Source: Diphasiastrum complanatum (lineage: Eukaryota > Streptophyta > Lycopodiopsida > Lycopodiales > Lycopodiaceae). Taken from it: 64,000 bases of DNA. Shown piece after piece: positions 47,096 to 59,497 of this stretch (within the stretch, counting starts at the first letter, position 1; every line of letters starts with the position of its first letter). The DNA is taken from the NCBI GenBank assembly GCA_029204225.1, contig CM055109.1, forward strand, positions 44,331,054-44,395,053, written 5' to 3'. The translations under genes were made by a program, and so were the position numbers. The notes beneath the pieces were generated by a model. That model was not told where the DNA came from. It saw nothing but the letters and a program-made list of their open reading frames with translations, and ran no database searches.

Positions 47096-49624
47096 GGAAG
47101 GTTAAGTTTTATTTGTATTTATTTACTTCGTTATTCATGTTATATGGTGAATTATTCTGTAGGTTATCTGGAAAAAAAATATTTTTTTTGCTATATGCAC
47201 CAACCTTTGTCAAAGTACATGAGTATGATGATGCATCATGTAGGCACAATGTGCTTTGACATTTGATTACAAAACCGTCTCATGCATCCATACCCTTGCA
47301 TTTTGCACGTACTCTGAGCTGCATAGGGCATCTAGCTTCTTTCTGAGATTAGCATGCATTTATACATAACACAGACAACCAAACAATCGAAGATGTTTTA
47401 GGCTTGGCTCGTACTCATAATAAGCTTCAAAAAATGTTGTTTATGCAGTATGTAATGCTTGCTTTCCATGCTCACTTAGATGGATACTCACTTTTTTATG
47501 CTTGTTAAAACTTTGTATCTTTTTCAAGCTCAAATTTCAGTTATAGTAAAGCTAATACTTGTTATATGTTATGCATATGTTCAAGTTCTATATGTCTAAT
47601 ATTTATATAATAAAATAGAATGAGCTCGTGAACCCACAAGGAATAATATTACCAGTAGTACACGAGCCTTTTCTTTTAATAGTATCGTAAGTACCAATGT
47701 ACATGATCATCAAGATATTAGATTTCATATTGCATTTATGTGATCTAATTTGATGTCTCATGCACGTCTCAAGTTTGACATGATAAGCTACACGTTTTCT
47801 TTGCTTGTTGTTTAGAGAGTTTTATGTGTGTTATATTCTAAGGATAGTCTCCTCTAATTCTAATGTATCTAAACCAATGTTGTCAATAATGTTCAAGAGA
47901 CTACTTAAAATAACATTTTCTTTTGTGAAATGCATTAGATAAAATAGTCACAAAATATACTAAGATTAGTTTAGGACAGACATTGATGCATTTCTTCAAT
48001 GAGTACATATTACATAATGTTTGATCATTTTGACTAAGCACATTTAATAAGATAGAATGGTGAAGTTTTTAATGCACCGACACCTATTTTAGATGATAAT
48101 AATGAATTGGCAAGTCAATTTCCAAAAATTAATTATTCATGACTTCAAATTTTGCATTTACATTCTAAGTTACATAATGAATGGCTTTAGTGTAACTTGG
48201 TCAACACATTGCAATATACTTATTATGTTGCAACTCCATAAGTGTAATATTTTTTAAATGTTAAGAGATATAAACTTAAATGCTTGTAATACTTATACAA
48301 ATTGAGTAATCATCATCAACAACTACAACTTTATGAAGGCTCACTCACTGGCATATATTGTGCTCATTTTGATTTGAAATATTGTGTGATGAGGTAATTA
48401 TTCTATGAATGTTTTAAATGAAGTGGGATATTGTGTGATTGATAACTAGTCTATGAATGTTTCAAGCAAGGTGCCTAGGACATTTCTACGCATACAAAGG
48501 ATTGCATATTGTATAAAAGTCAGAAAAGTCGAAATACTAGTAAGTGTAAATATTTCAGTCGACAAGTAGTAGAAAATGGAAAAATCGTGAGCATTCATGA
48601 AATGAGCAGGCATGACTTCTTGTCAAATTTATTCATTTCATAAATATATTTGCGAATGAATCTTCAAAAAGATTGGAGAGATTCTTGCTATTATAAAAAG
48701 CTTTAAGATTATTGCTTGTAGAAAGAAAAACAAGTATTGTTGAAAATACATATTATCACATGATTATAGCAAGGGACATAAAAGTTCAAAAAGCATTAGC
48801 ATGTTAGCAAAAGAACTTTGGAGACTCAAACATTTATGCGCTAGAATGAAGAAAAACATTTCTCTCAAGAAACTATACACAAGGGGTTTCTTGTCATTAT
48901 GCTTAAGCAAAATCCCTTTTTTTTAAGAGTGATTATTAATAAGTTCTTTGAATAATTGTTACTTTTGTTCTTTCTATATTTTGCTTTTTCAGACTTTTTG
49001 TATGAAGCTAGTCTTATTCACTTCCCAAATTTGGATCATTATATTAAAATTAAAAGCTGTTGATAATTATTTGAAATTATCACCTTTAAAGAAACTAGTT
49101 TGTAGTCTTGATGATAAATAATTGTAATGTGTGTTGTACTTGCAAAATCTAATATCATAACCTGATTCTATGTTTGTCTTGTGTCTAGTAACCCATGCCT
49201 TTGATGTACACCAGATTTATGGTTGCAATATTCTATGATTTGTAGTTTATTTTGACATCTAGAGCACCAATTAAGGTAGAGTTATTTCTAGATAAAAAAT
49301 TTAAAATAAAAGATTCAAATTATAGAACTATTTAAGATAATTTTAGTTTATAGTTGTACATAAAGTGATTATAGGTGCCAAATTTTTATTTATACATTAT
49401 ATTGATGGGCCAAATAGTACATACAAATCACAAAACCAATCTTGAAAGAAGGAAGAATCAACAATCACATTCATACACAAGTACCCAAACTGAATGCATG
49501 AAGATGGAGCATAGAAGGAAATGCAAGTAGTAGAATCTTCAATTAACAGAGCAACAACAATTCATTACAAATCATATGCTTTGGAAACTTGTAGGGGAGG
49601 CTCCTAAAAATACTCATGAGTTGG
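47096..49624. other. AT-rich interval, no gene recognised
   Basis: About 2.5 kb without a supported ORF, LTR or RNA. Many homopolymer A/T runs. Confidence 0.55.
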
Positions 49625-50105
49625 TCAACCACATTCTATAACCTTTTTGGTTCCACCCCTCAACTTACACATTATTAGGAGGCCTCTTTCTTGAAAATAC
49701 ACTCTCAAGTTTGAGAGGAACAAATTACTAGCTCCCACATGGTTTTCCATCCTTTGGGAATTACCATGGGGCTCACAAAATATACAACTTAGCCTAGCAC
49801 TAGTATTTCTTGTGCTCTCAAACTCGGCTCTCAACAACAACTCCACTAGAAGCCCTTTTGAGTGGTGAGGTACTTCATCGACACCTCGGGGCATGGCATC
49901 AGCTAACATTATCGTCCCCCTATAGTGTTGTAGTTCCCACTGCACTACCACAACTTTGACGCTTGGTTCTTGGAAAGGCATGGATCAACATTTGCCTACG
50001 TAAAACCAAGAACTTATTTGTCGCCATCGTCGTGCATCTCAACAATAACTTCAACATTTGTAGTGGCTTGTCAAGATAGCCCTGTGTAACTGAGTGCCTC
50101 ATGTT
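49625..50105 (-). pseudogene. Short uncharacterised minus-strand ORF
   Basis: An open frame of 118 codons (49981-49625) reads MPFQEPSVKVVVVQWELQHY and ends TKKVIECG. A second frame (about 50060-49985) may continue it upstream before the retrotransposon LTR at 50111. Base composition is higher in GC than the AT-rich DNA to the left. No motif was recognised, so it could be a decayed host gene fragment. Confidence 0.25.
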
Positions 50106-50110
50106 TGTCT

Positions 50111-51013
50111 TGTTGGGGAATGAATGCGGAAGCATGGTCCGAAGAGGTGGACCAATGGAACAATCGACTGCTCGAAGACAGAGTTTGACGCGTAATTCCC
50201 TCGGTTCGTGCACTATTGATAACTAAGTAGGCGAACACAGGATTAAACAAGAGCTTGTTTGCATGGTTGATTGCGAAAGCAGATAGTAGACAATCAGACA
50301 AAGCCATTAGAGAGTCAAACAGAAGGTTGAAAGCAGGCAACACTGACAAAGAATCTGAACACAGGGTCAGACAACAATTTATTCAAATCAAATGTAATGA
50401 AATACAAGTTAGTGATGCAAGTGAGCACAAGACAATTGCGGGGGGGAAACCGTGTACTCACAAAGCTAACTACGATCCGTAAAAGCTATGAGCTCATACT
50501 GACAATCCGTCTGAAAGGAAAGAATTGATGCAAAGGCATCTACAGTGTTTGTCTCTAATAAGTTGGCATCTCAGCATGAATGTGTGCTTGAGCATCTAAA
50601 GAATTATCTTCTCAGTATGGTCTATATATTATTGATTTATTACAATGACCTATATATATACAATTTTATATTTGTGCAGATGAGTGTACAAAAAAAAATG
50701 GCATGGAGTTGTTGTGTCGTCAAGAAGAAGATCGTGGTTGTTGTCATTGTCAAGTTAGTTGCACAGTACAGGAAGTGAGTGTGAGGAGGCTCAATAAGTC
50801 GGATAAGTCAGGTTTCCTCCGATATATCGGTTGACTACCCGATAAGTCGGCCAAGTTGGGTCTTCCCGATAAGTCGAAAAAAACCCGATATGTCGGCCTC
50901 TTCCCTTGCTTGTCTTCAGCAGTTGAGCTGCACGATAATGCAAGTAAATATGCAGCAATGAATGGAACTAGATTTACATAGAATTTAGAAGAGTAGAGGA
51001 GATAAATCCAACA
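50111..51013 (-). mobile_element. Family D copia 3' LTR (903 bp)
   Basis: On the minus strand it runs from TGTTGGATTTATCTCC (51013) to TTCCCCAACA (50111) and is preceded by the purine tract AAGAGGGGG. TATATATATAG lies near 50661-50651. A cluster of near-palindromic CCGATAWRTCGG words occupies 50793-50896. It matches the 5' LTR at 58462-59322. Confidence 0.85.
50793..50896. promoter_or_regulatory. Palindromic motif array in family D LTR U3
   Basis: Six related words lie within about 105 bp upstream of the LTR TATA: AATAAGTCGG (50794), GGATAAGTCAGG, the perfect palindrome CCGATATATCGG (50819-50830), CCGATAAGTCGG (50839-50850), CCGATAAGTCGA (50866-50877) and CCGATATGTCGG (50885-50896). The 5' LTR keeps a diverged set at about 59158-59261. 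This could be a binding array for a dimeric regulator. Confidence 0.45.
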
Positions 51014-51027
51014 CCCCCTCTTAATTT

Positions 51028-53040
51028 TGATCCGTGAATACTTTGATCTTCAAACTAAGCAATGCACAAAATTTGTTGTGTGCATTAATGCTCAATGCCT
51101 TGGTGAACACATTTGCAACCATGTCATGTGTTCGACAGTATGTTAAGCTTACCTGTATGTCAAGAATCTTGCCCCTGACATAGTGATATCAAATCTCGAT
51201 GTGCTTACTCCTAGAGTGAAATCTAGGATTGGCCGATAAGGCAATGTCACTCTGATTATCACAGAATATGATTGTCGGGGCCTACTGATTCAAACTAATG
51301 TCTGACAGTAAATTTCTCAAACAAAATGCTTCTTTAATAGATTGAGAAGCATCAATATACTCTGCTTTTGTAGGTGAAAGAGCAATAGAGGTTTGCTTAC
51401 GACTGTTCCAAGAAATAGGACCGCCATTGAGGAAGAATGTAAATCCAAATGTGGATTTATGAATATGTACATCTCCTCCCCAGCTTGCATCAGAATATCC
51501 GAGGATGAAGCTTGTCATTATTGACTTCTCCATAGCAGATGCACTGGTCCGTAGTAGCTCGAATGTATCTCATGACTCTTATCAGACCCTTCCAATGGGT
51601 AATTAGCCATGAATTGGCTGAGTAAGCTAACTGCAAAAGTGATATCAGGTCTTGTATAGACCATTGAATACATGAGAGATTCAAGTATCGATTGATAAGG
51701 ATATTCTCTCATCTACTCCTCTTCTTGCTTGGTTTGAGGAAAGAGCAGGTAAGCTGTCTGTACATCGAGTTGATGTACTTTGAGGTCGGTTGCAGCAGCA
51801 CACGATAAGAGGGCTCAGATCGATGAATGCTTGACTACTGGACTGAAAGTCTCGTTGTAGTCGATGTTGGAGATCTGAGCGAATCCTCGTGCTACCAATC
51901 ATGCCTTCCTTCGATCAATTGTTCCATTGACATTGTACTTGATCTTAAAGACCCATTTGCAATCAATAAGATTGCTGCCAACAAGAGCTTCAACTAGTGA
52001 CCATGTCTGGTTCTTGATCATAGAGGAATACTCTCTATCCATCGCTTCTCTCTAGAGATCGGAGTCTGGTTGGCTAAGTGCTTCTTCGACAGTTGTGTTC
52101 CTACATTAAAAGACAAGCAGATTCAGGAGTATACCTTGTGGGTTGTATGCGCACTCGGCTTGATCTTCTTTGAGAAAATGGTATTGGCTGATGATCCATT
52201 CCTTGTATTTGTCGCTATCAAGTAGTAGCAGCTTCTTCGTCTGACTCGTTGTAGGGTAGTTGATTGATTATCGGCACGCTTGAGTCCGTGGCTCGAATTG
52301 TTGTGTCGGAGGCAGGTGTTGAAGGTTCACATGGAACTCTGTCCTTGTCTTTGAGCTCGATAAACTGATCCTCAATAAATAGTGTATCCTTGTTGAAAAA
52401 AATTTGCTACGTATCGAGGTCGTACAACTTGTAGGTGTTGTCAGATGAAGTATATCCAATAAGGATGGTCTTGAGACCTTGGAAGTCAAATTCTGTCTTT
52501 GTCTTCTTCGGCGCTTAGGCGATGCATCCGAATACTTGAATGTTCTTCAGTGAAGGCTTAGATCCTGTCCAAACCTCATGTGGTACTTTCTCTGCATGCT
52601 CTTTGAATATTTTGAAATAGTTGAAAGCTTCTAATTTCTTTTTGATATAATAAACCATAGTCCTTTTGGAAAATTCATCAATAAAAGTTACATATACTTT
52701 GCATCCTTTAGTGAAGGATTCTGCATTGGGCCACAGATATTTGTGTGTACAACATCTAGTAATCCTCTAGCAGTATGCTAATGGCTTGATCTAAATGGTT
52801 TTTTGGCCTGTTTACCAACTAGACATTCTTAATTTAATTTTTCTATCAAGGTAGTCGAGATCAAGAACAATGGATTGCTTAGACATGATGTACAGAAGCA
52901 TGATTCAAATGACCAAGTCTATAATGCCAAAGTAAACTTTTATTTATTTGAATAGAAGTACTGAGAGCTTGACTAGAGGCAGAAAAACAATGACTTAGTC
53001 TATACAAGTATCCATGTCTCTTTTCGAATGCTAGGATCTT
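51028..53040 (-). pseudogene. Family D Ty1/copia integrase-RT-RNase H part
   Basis: On the minus strand from 53040: GAG_pre-integrase (LAFEKRHGYLYRLSHCFS), integrase with frameshifts (KVYVTFIDEFSKRTMVYYIK near 52690-52630) and its C-terminal region (NKDTLFIEDQF). RT N-terminus follows: LIDCKWVFKIKYNVNGTID, KAWLVARGFAQISNIDYNET and HQLDVQTAYL (51745). RT is then joined to YQSILESLMYSMVYTRPDIT, so the YVDD catalytic core is deleted. RNase H follows (GYSDASWGGDVHIHKSTFGF, ALSPTKAEYIDASQ), then SKHIEI, the terminal FTKALSINAHNKF and SLKIKVFTDQN up to the stop at about 51028. It continues at 57075 across a nested insertion. Confidence 0.85.
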
Positions 53041-53045
53041 GCATG
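53041..53045. repeat. Target site duplication GCATG (left)
   Basis: GCATG is directly before the family A 5' LTR and is repeated directly after the 3' LTR at 57070-57074. Confidence 0.92.
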
Positions 53046-53997
53046 TGTTGGATTATTCTCCTACTAATCAACTAATCAACATTTTAATCTTCGTCCAATT
53101 TTTATCCAGACCTGCAGATTTCTTCGTGTTTTTACACAGTCTACATAACTACTCAGAAATGGCTCACAGTGTCGGCATGTTTGGGATTTTCGTCTTTTGG
53201 GATTTTCTTTCACTTCGGCTTTCTCGCAAAATGCCAAATGCCTCAAATGTTACAGAAATGATGTCATTTCTGTAGAGTGACAGTTTACGCTCAAATTCGT
53301 AGACAGACTGTTTACGACCAAAGCCACCAACTTGCATTGATTCATCAATCAAGTAATTTATGAGAAGTCCTAACTGGATGGATACCAGCACATCACAACC
53401 AACTGGATGACGCATTTGATGACCTAATTGCTTAGTATAAATAGTTGTTCAATGAATAGTGAGCGTTCTCTCTCAAGCCTGCAAGCTTGGACACTCTTGA
53501 GCATTCTAGCTCACTTATTTAGAGTTGATTAGAGATTGCTATTCTGCTTAATTCAGACTTATTTTAGTCGCTCAAAAATAGCTTAGAGTACGCGGCTTTG
53601 ATCCGCAAACTTGTTTTACTCATTTGCGTCTGATTAAATCTGATTTTTTCCTGGTGATGGAGGCGTTTTGCTTTCATACTGAATCAATACTATCTTCTTA
53701 TTTTGTTCGGATTCATCTCAGAATGTATGCATTTCTGTAATTCTTCGCAAGTGATTATTTGTCCGATAATTCAATGCTTAATGTTTGTCTACATAATCAT
53801 TGTAGTACTAATGATTTCAAAGTTAGTTACCATAAGGTCAAACGTGATTTCTATCACTATTGTTTTGTTCGAAATTGATAGGCATAGTCATGATTATAGT
53901 TTTTTCCGCTGTGCACGATAAATTTTAATTCTTGTCGTTCAAATTTCTTTTATTCGATTCTATTCTACTTATCTTTTCACACACCTCTTTCCAACGT
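53046..53997 (+). mobile_element. Family A copia 5' LTR (952 bp) of nested element
   Basis: It starts TGTTGGATTATTCTCC and ends CTTTCCAACG next to the PBS; the final CA seen in the 3' LTR has become CG. TATAAATAG is at 53436-53444. It aligns with the 3' LTR at 56048-57069, which is about 70 bp longer. Confidence 0.9.
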
Positions 53998-54009
53998 GGT
54001 ATCAGAGCA
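53998..54009 (+). other. Primer binding site, tRNA-iMet
   Basis: TGGTATCAGAGC, a 12-base complement of the initiator tRNA 3' end, lies directly after the LTR. Confidence 0.9.
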
Positions 54010-54174
54010 TTGATTCTTCAAGGCCTAATACTATATTAGAGCGCACAAGCTCTAATACTTGATATCTTTCGCGATATCAAATTATTCTTCAGTTCGAATC
54101 AATTTGTTTCGGTATTAGAGAATTGATTTCCACAGCACGGTATCTCTCTTAACGTCGACATACTAAAGTTGCAG

Positions 54175-56040
54175 ATGGATTCTCAAAGTAAAGTTGGTTT
54201 TATCACAGACAAGCTAATGGATCCAATTATCATTTATGGAAATTTAAGATGAAGACCTTGCTAATTGCCAACGAGTTGTGGGATGTTGTTACAGGTATTG
54301 AAGTAAAGCCTGAAGACGATATAGAAGACTCGAAATGGAAATTGAAGGATGGTAAAGCTTTCAAATTTATTATCCTCAATATATCATATACTCAGATTGG
54401 CCATGTAGCTGAATCTAGAACTTCAAAAAAAGTTTGGGACATCTTGAACTAACAAGATGTGAGAGACGTAACTACCAAGTTACATTTTCGAAGGAAATTC
54501 TTCACACTCAACATGTCGAATAATGATTCTCTTCAGAATCACATTAAGTAGTTTAAGAATCTCTTGCAACAGATGGCCGCTATCGGATCAGTCATAGATG
54601 ATCAAGACGCAATTATGACATTGCTTTCAAGCCTACACTCTACATATGAGAACTAGGTGATGATCATCACGACACACTCAAATTTAACTCTTACCAGAGC
54701 TATCACAATGTTGATGCAAAAAGATAATTGAAGAAGTCAAGACACTTCGTCTACCTCTTCGTCTCATGCTCTCTATGTCAACAAGGGCTCGAAACAACAA
54801 AAACGAAAAAGCTCCAAGCATTCTGCATCAAATCAGAAACTGACTCAAAGTCAAGAACAATTATCGAATCCACATTTGTTGAAGAAGAAGATGTTTTGCA
54901 GGTATTGCAAGCGCAATAACCATGAGATCCAGGATTGCCGAATTCTCAAAGCGAAGAATGCAGCAAAGCAACTTGATCAACAGGCAAATACAATTACAAT
55001 ATCTCCTAAAGTCGAAATGGACGAAGGCGCTTTTATAGTCAAAGACAAAAACACGAATTCAGATGATTTGTGGTTTCTGGATTCCGAAGCTACTCATCTC
55101 GACTATCCTTCTAGTAAAGTCGATCTCCCTGTCTGCCATAGCTCCATTCTTGGAAAGCAGACTAGGATTCCTTTTAGATCGAGTCATAGGCATGCAGCAA
55201 AAGGCATGTTAGATGTTATTCATTTGAATATATGTGGACCTATGCAAACTCCATCATTGCTAGATGCAAAGTATTTCATTTCTTTTATTGACGAATTCTC
55301 TTGAAGAACGGCTATTTACTTCATTAGGCAGAAATTGGAGGCTTTCATCAAGTTCAGACAATTCAAAGAGCATGCAGAAAATTACACTGGCAAAAGAATT
55401 AAAGCACTTAGATCCCGACAACAAGGGAGAATATATCTCCACCGAATTCAAGGAATACTGTCTTAATAACGGCATTGTGCAACAGTATGTTACCTCCTAT
55501 TTGCCTAAGTCAAATGGTCAGCTTGCTGAGAGAAAGAACAGAACCTTAGTCGAATCGACAAAGTGCATGTTATCACATGTGTCACTTTCGAAGTCCTTTT
55601 GGGCTGAAGCTGTTTCAACAGCAACCTATATTCAAAACAGATGTCCTACTAAAGGTCTCTCAGACAAAACACCATTCGAAGTTTGGACAGGTACCAAACC
55701 TTCTTTATCAAACTTATGAGTTTTTGGATGTACTGCTTATGCGCAGATTCCTCATGATCTCAGGAAGAAGCTCAACTTTCAAAGTATGAAATGTATTTTC
55801 ATCAGCTACACTACTTGAAATCAAGCTTACAAGTTGTTTGATCCCATCGAGTCGAAGATATTCACTAGCCGGGATGTCATTTTCATCGAAGATCAGTTTA
55901 TTGACCTCAAGGGAAAAGGCAAAGCCCATGTAGCCAACTTGTCTGACTCGTCCGACATATTGAACTTTGAGGTTCCTCAGTCGACTATTCCCATTGTAGA
56001 ACTAAGTTTAAAGGTCAAGGCATTCATGGATTTAGATTAA
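54175..56040 (+). pseudogene. Family A Ty1/copia gag plus deleted pol (nested element)
   Basis: The ATG is at 54175 (MDSQSKVGFITDKL). Gag follows (KMKTLLIANELWDVVTGIEV; SDTQIGH-type core; KNLLQQMAAIGS), then zinc knuckle CRYCKRNNHEIQDC (54897-54938). The protease is reduced to WFLDSEAT (Gly of DSGAT is Glu) and fused in frame to the integrase zinc region LDYPSSKVDLPVCHSSILGK, losing the rest of PR and GAG_pre. The integrase core and C-terminus follow (FISFIDEFS, DNKGEYISTEF, SNGQLAERKNRTLVES, SRDVIFIEDQF). At about 56000 STIPIV is joined in frame to ELSLKVKAFMDLD, the very end of pol, so RT and RNase H are absent. Stops and frameshifts also affect Gag and IN. It can only have moved with help from other copies, or it lost these parts later. 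Confidence 0.88.
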
Positions 56041-56047
56041 GAGGGAG

Positions 56048-57069
56048 TGTTGGATTATTCTCCTACTAATTGACTAATCGACATTTTAATCTTTGTCCAA
56101 TTTTTATTCAGACCTGAAATTTTATTCGTGTTTTTACACAGTCTGCATAACTACTCAGAAACAGCTCACAGTGTCGACATTTTTGGGATTTTTGTCTTTG
56201 GAATTTTCTCTCATGACGGCTTTCTTGCAAAATGCCAGATGTCTCAAATGTTAAGGAAATGACGTTGGCGAAGACCTTCGTGTTTTTTGCATGACAGTTT
56301 ACGTTCATTTCTGCAGAGTGTCAAATCTGCAAACAGATTGTTTACGATCAAAGCCACCGACTTGTATTAATTCATCAATCAAGTAATTTTTGAGAAGTCC
56401 TAACTAGATGGATGTCATCACATCACAGCCAACTGGATAACGCATTTGACGATCTAATTGCTTAGTATAAATAGTTGTTCATATTCCTACATCTCAAGCA
56501 CGAAGATCAATCATCAAGTATTGAATAGTTAGCATTATCTCTTGAAGCCTGCGAGCTTGGACATTCCTGAGCATTCTAGCTCACTTCTTTAGAGTTGATT
56601 AGAAATTGTTATTGCGCATACTGCTTATCAGCATTGCACTTAATTCAGACTTATTTTAGTCGCTTAGAAATAGCTTAGAGTATGCGACTTCAATCCGCAA
56701 ACCTATTGTACTCATTTACATCTGTTTCATTTTCATACTGAATCAATACTATCTTCTTATTGCATTCAGGTTCGTCTCAGAATGTATGCGTTTCTGTAAT
56801 TCTTCGTGACTGATTATTTTTTTGATAATTCAATGTTTAATGTTTGGCTACGTAATCACTGTAGTACTAATGAATTCAAAGTTAGTTACTGTAAGATCAA
56901 ACGTGATTTCTATCATTGTTGTTTTGTTTTAAAGTGATAGGCGTAGTCATGCATTGAGAAAGAGAAAGATAGTTTATTTCGCTACACACGATAAGTTTTA
57001 ATTCTTGTCATTCGAATTCCTTTTATTCAGTTCTATTCAACCTATCTTCTCACAAACCTCTTTCCAACA
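56048..57069 (+). mobile_element. Family A copia 3' LTR (1022 bp) of nested element
   Basis: The purine tract AAGAGGGAG (56039-56047) precedes it. It runs from TGTTGGATTATTCTCC to CTTTCCAACA, with TATAAATAG at 56466-56474. It pairs with the LTR at 53046. Confidence 0.92.
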
Positions 57070-57074
57070 GCATG
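57070..57074. repeat. Target site duplication GCATG (right)
   Basis: Matches 53041-53045. Removing the insertion plus one copy restores a continuous family D reading frame. Confidence 0.92.
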
Positions 57075-58255
57075 TCCTATTGACTACTTTACACTAACCA
57101 CATTCGAATTCTACTTTATGTCCTAGATCTATAATTCTACTAACAAAGAGCAGATTTGTCAACAGATTCGGTACATGAAGAACATTTGAGAGTAACTTAG
57201 ATTGATCGTTTGCAAAGCTTAATCTTACTGTACCTTCACCTTTTATAGCTTGTGTTCTATTGTCGCCAAGGTGAACATATCGTTTGGTACTGTAAGGCGT
57301 ATATAGAACTCAAAACAACCGATATGGCTGGTCATGTGCTATGTGGCTCTGGAATCCAGAAACTAGAAGCTGTCGTTGGATGCTTCTTGATGGCTAGGCA
57401 TGAAGGCATCATGATCCACTTCTTGAATCGGTTGCAGCTGCATTTTCCACCTGATTTGACTGTCCCTTGTTGTTTTTCTTTGCTTGTAGTATGCAACAAT
57501 CTTGGATCTTGTGGTTAGAATACTTGCAGTATCTGTAGAACAGCTTCTTCTTTGTCGGTTGATTCGACTGCTCTTGACACTATGTCGGCTTCTAATTTTG
57601 CTTCGATGGCTTCGGACCTTTTTTCTTCTGCTTGGTCGAGAGTCTCTATTGGTGTATAAGACGTGAGAGTCGACGGTAGAGGAACTAGAGGCTTCATTCC
57701 TTCAAGTGTCTTCCTACAACAACATTGTGATGACTCTTGAAAGAGTCAGCTCTGGGTGTGTCGTGATCAGCTATCGTATGAGCTTGGCAAGCTTGAAAGC
57801 AGTGTCACTATTGTGTTTTGATCATCTATGACAGATCCGACAGCGGCCATTTGCTTCAGTAGGTTCTTGAACTGGTTGATGTGATTCTGCAGGGAATCAC
57901 CATTTGTCATCTTGAGGGAGTAAAATTTCTTTTTGAGATGTAGCTTGGAAGCTATATCTTGCACTTCTTCGTACAATGTGCTCAAGATGCCTCAGACTTT
58001 CTTGGAGGTCTAAGCTTCAAACACATGGCCAATTTGAGTGTCTTAGATATTAGGATGATCAACGCAAAAGCTTTGTCATTCTTCAGCTTCCATCAGGAGA
58101 TTGCAGCGTCTTCGACTTTGGGTCTTGCATGTGCACCTGTAACAACATCATACATCTTCTTAGCCATTAGCACAATTCTCATCTTAAATTTCCACAGATG
58201 GTAACTGGCTCCAAAAGCTTGTCCATGATAGGACTAGCTTTCACTTGGGAATCCA
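57075..58255 (-). pseudogene. Family D Ty1/copia gag and protease part
   Basis: On the minus strand from about 58255: Gag with KMTNGDSLQNHINQFKNLLK (57920-57860), MAAVGSVIDDQNTIVTLLSS, a basic linker and a zinc knuckle region near 57530 (broken). The protease reads FLDSRAT with a stop before HMTSH (57350-57300; Gly changed to Arg). The chain then runs YVHLGDNRTQAIKGEGTVRL, LLTNLLFVSRIIDLGHKVEF and CKVVNRTC at the insertion site. Reading resumes at 53040 with KILAFEKRHGYLY. Confidence 0.82.
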
Positions 58256-58448
58256 TGTGGAAGATTAGTCTAAGTGACAATAACAAGTATCAGTGACTTA
58301 AGAATGAAAATCTAATGCTAACTTGCAGAACAAGAAAACATATTATCCTATCGGCTAGTAGGATCAGGTTCTGTGGGAAGCTTATCAGGCTATAGAAATA
58401 GCTCTAGCGTAAAACCTCTTAAGTAATCAGATAGATTCTTATATCGAT

Positions 58449-58461
58449 GGCTCTGATACCA
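58449..58461 (-). other. Primer binding site, tRNA-iMet
   Basis: On the minus strand TGGTATCAGAGCC is the exact complement of the 3' end of the tRNA encoded at 7607-7678 plus CCA. Confidence 0.92.
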
Positions 58462-59322
58462 TGCTGGGGAATGAATGCGGAAGTGTAGTCCGAAGAGGTG
58501 GACCGATCGAACAATCGGATCGGAACGGTCCTACTACTACTCAAAGGCATGGTTCAACATAATCCCTTGGTGCGTGCACTATTGATAACTAAGTAGGCAA
58601 ACACAAGATTAAACAGGAGCTTGTTTGCGTGGTTGATTGCGAAAGCAAAGAGAAAACAATCAAACAAAGCAATTTGAGAGTCAGATAGAAAGTTGAAAGC
58701 AGCAAGCAACACTGATAGAGAATCTGAACACAGGATCAGACAGTAGTTTATTCAGATCAAATGTAATGAAATACAAGTCAGTGATGCAAGTGAGCACAAG
58801 ACAATTGCGAGGGAAAAACTACGTACTCACAAAGCTAACTACGATTTGTAAAAGCTATATAATGACAATCCATCTGAAAGGAAAGAATCGATGCACAAAG
58901 GCATCTACAGTGTCTGTCTCTAATAAGCTGGCATCTCAGCATCAATGTGTGCCTAAGAGTCTAAAGAATCAGCTTCTTAGTCTGGTATATATATTATTGA
59001 TTAATTATAATGATCTATATATATACAATTTTACATTTGTGCAGATGAGTGTTTTAAAAAAAATGGCATGAAGCCTGTTGTGCCATCAAGAAGAAGATCA
59101 TGGCTGCTGTCATTGTCACGTTAGTTGCACAATACAAGAAGTGAGCGTGAGGAGGCTCGATAAGTCGGATAAGTCAGGTTTCCTCTGATGTTGGTTGAAT
59201 AACCGATAAGTCGGCCAAGTTGGGTCTTCCCGATAAGTCAGAAAAAATCCGATATGTCGGCCTCTTCTCTTGCTTGTCTTTAGTAGTTGAGCTGCGCGAC
59301 AATGCAAGTAAATATGCAACAA
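58462..59322 (-). mobile_element. Family D copia 5' LTR, start truncated
   Basis: It ends TTCCCCAGCA at the PBS and aligns with 50111-51013. Alignment stops near 59322, so about 60 bp of the LTR start are missing and no target duplication can be checked. Confidence 0.82.
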
Positions 59323-59497
59323 CAAAATAGGTCCTAGATACGGCCTCATTCCAGGTCTGAACTTGTTTCCATACCATTTCTCGATCATCTACACGTATTG
59401 ACCGGAGGAAAATGCTGCTCGTAACCCTTTATCCCAATAACATTCCAATGTCACATGAGAAAGGCTATGGACATGCAATAAGTTGCACTTTCTCGGA

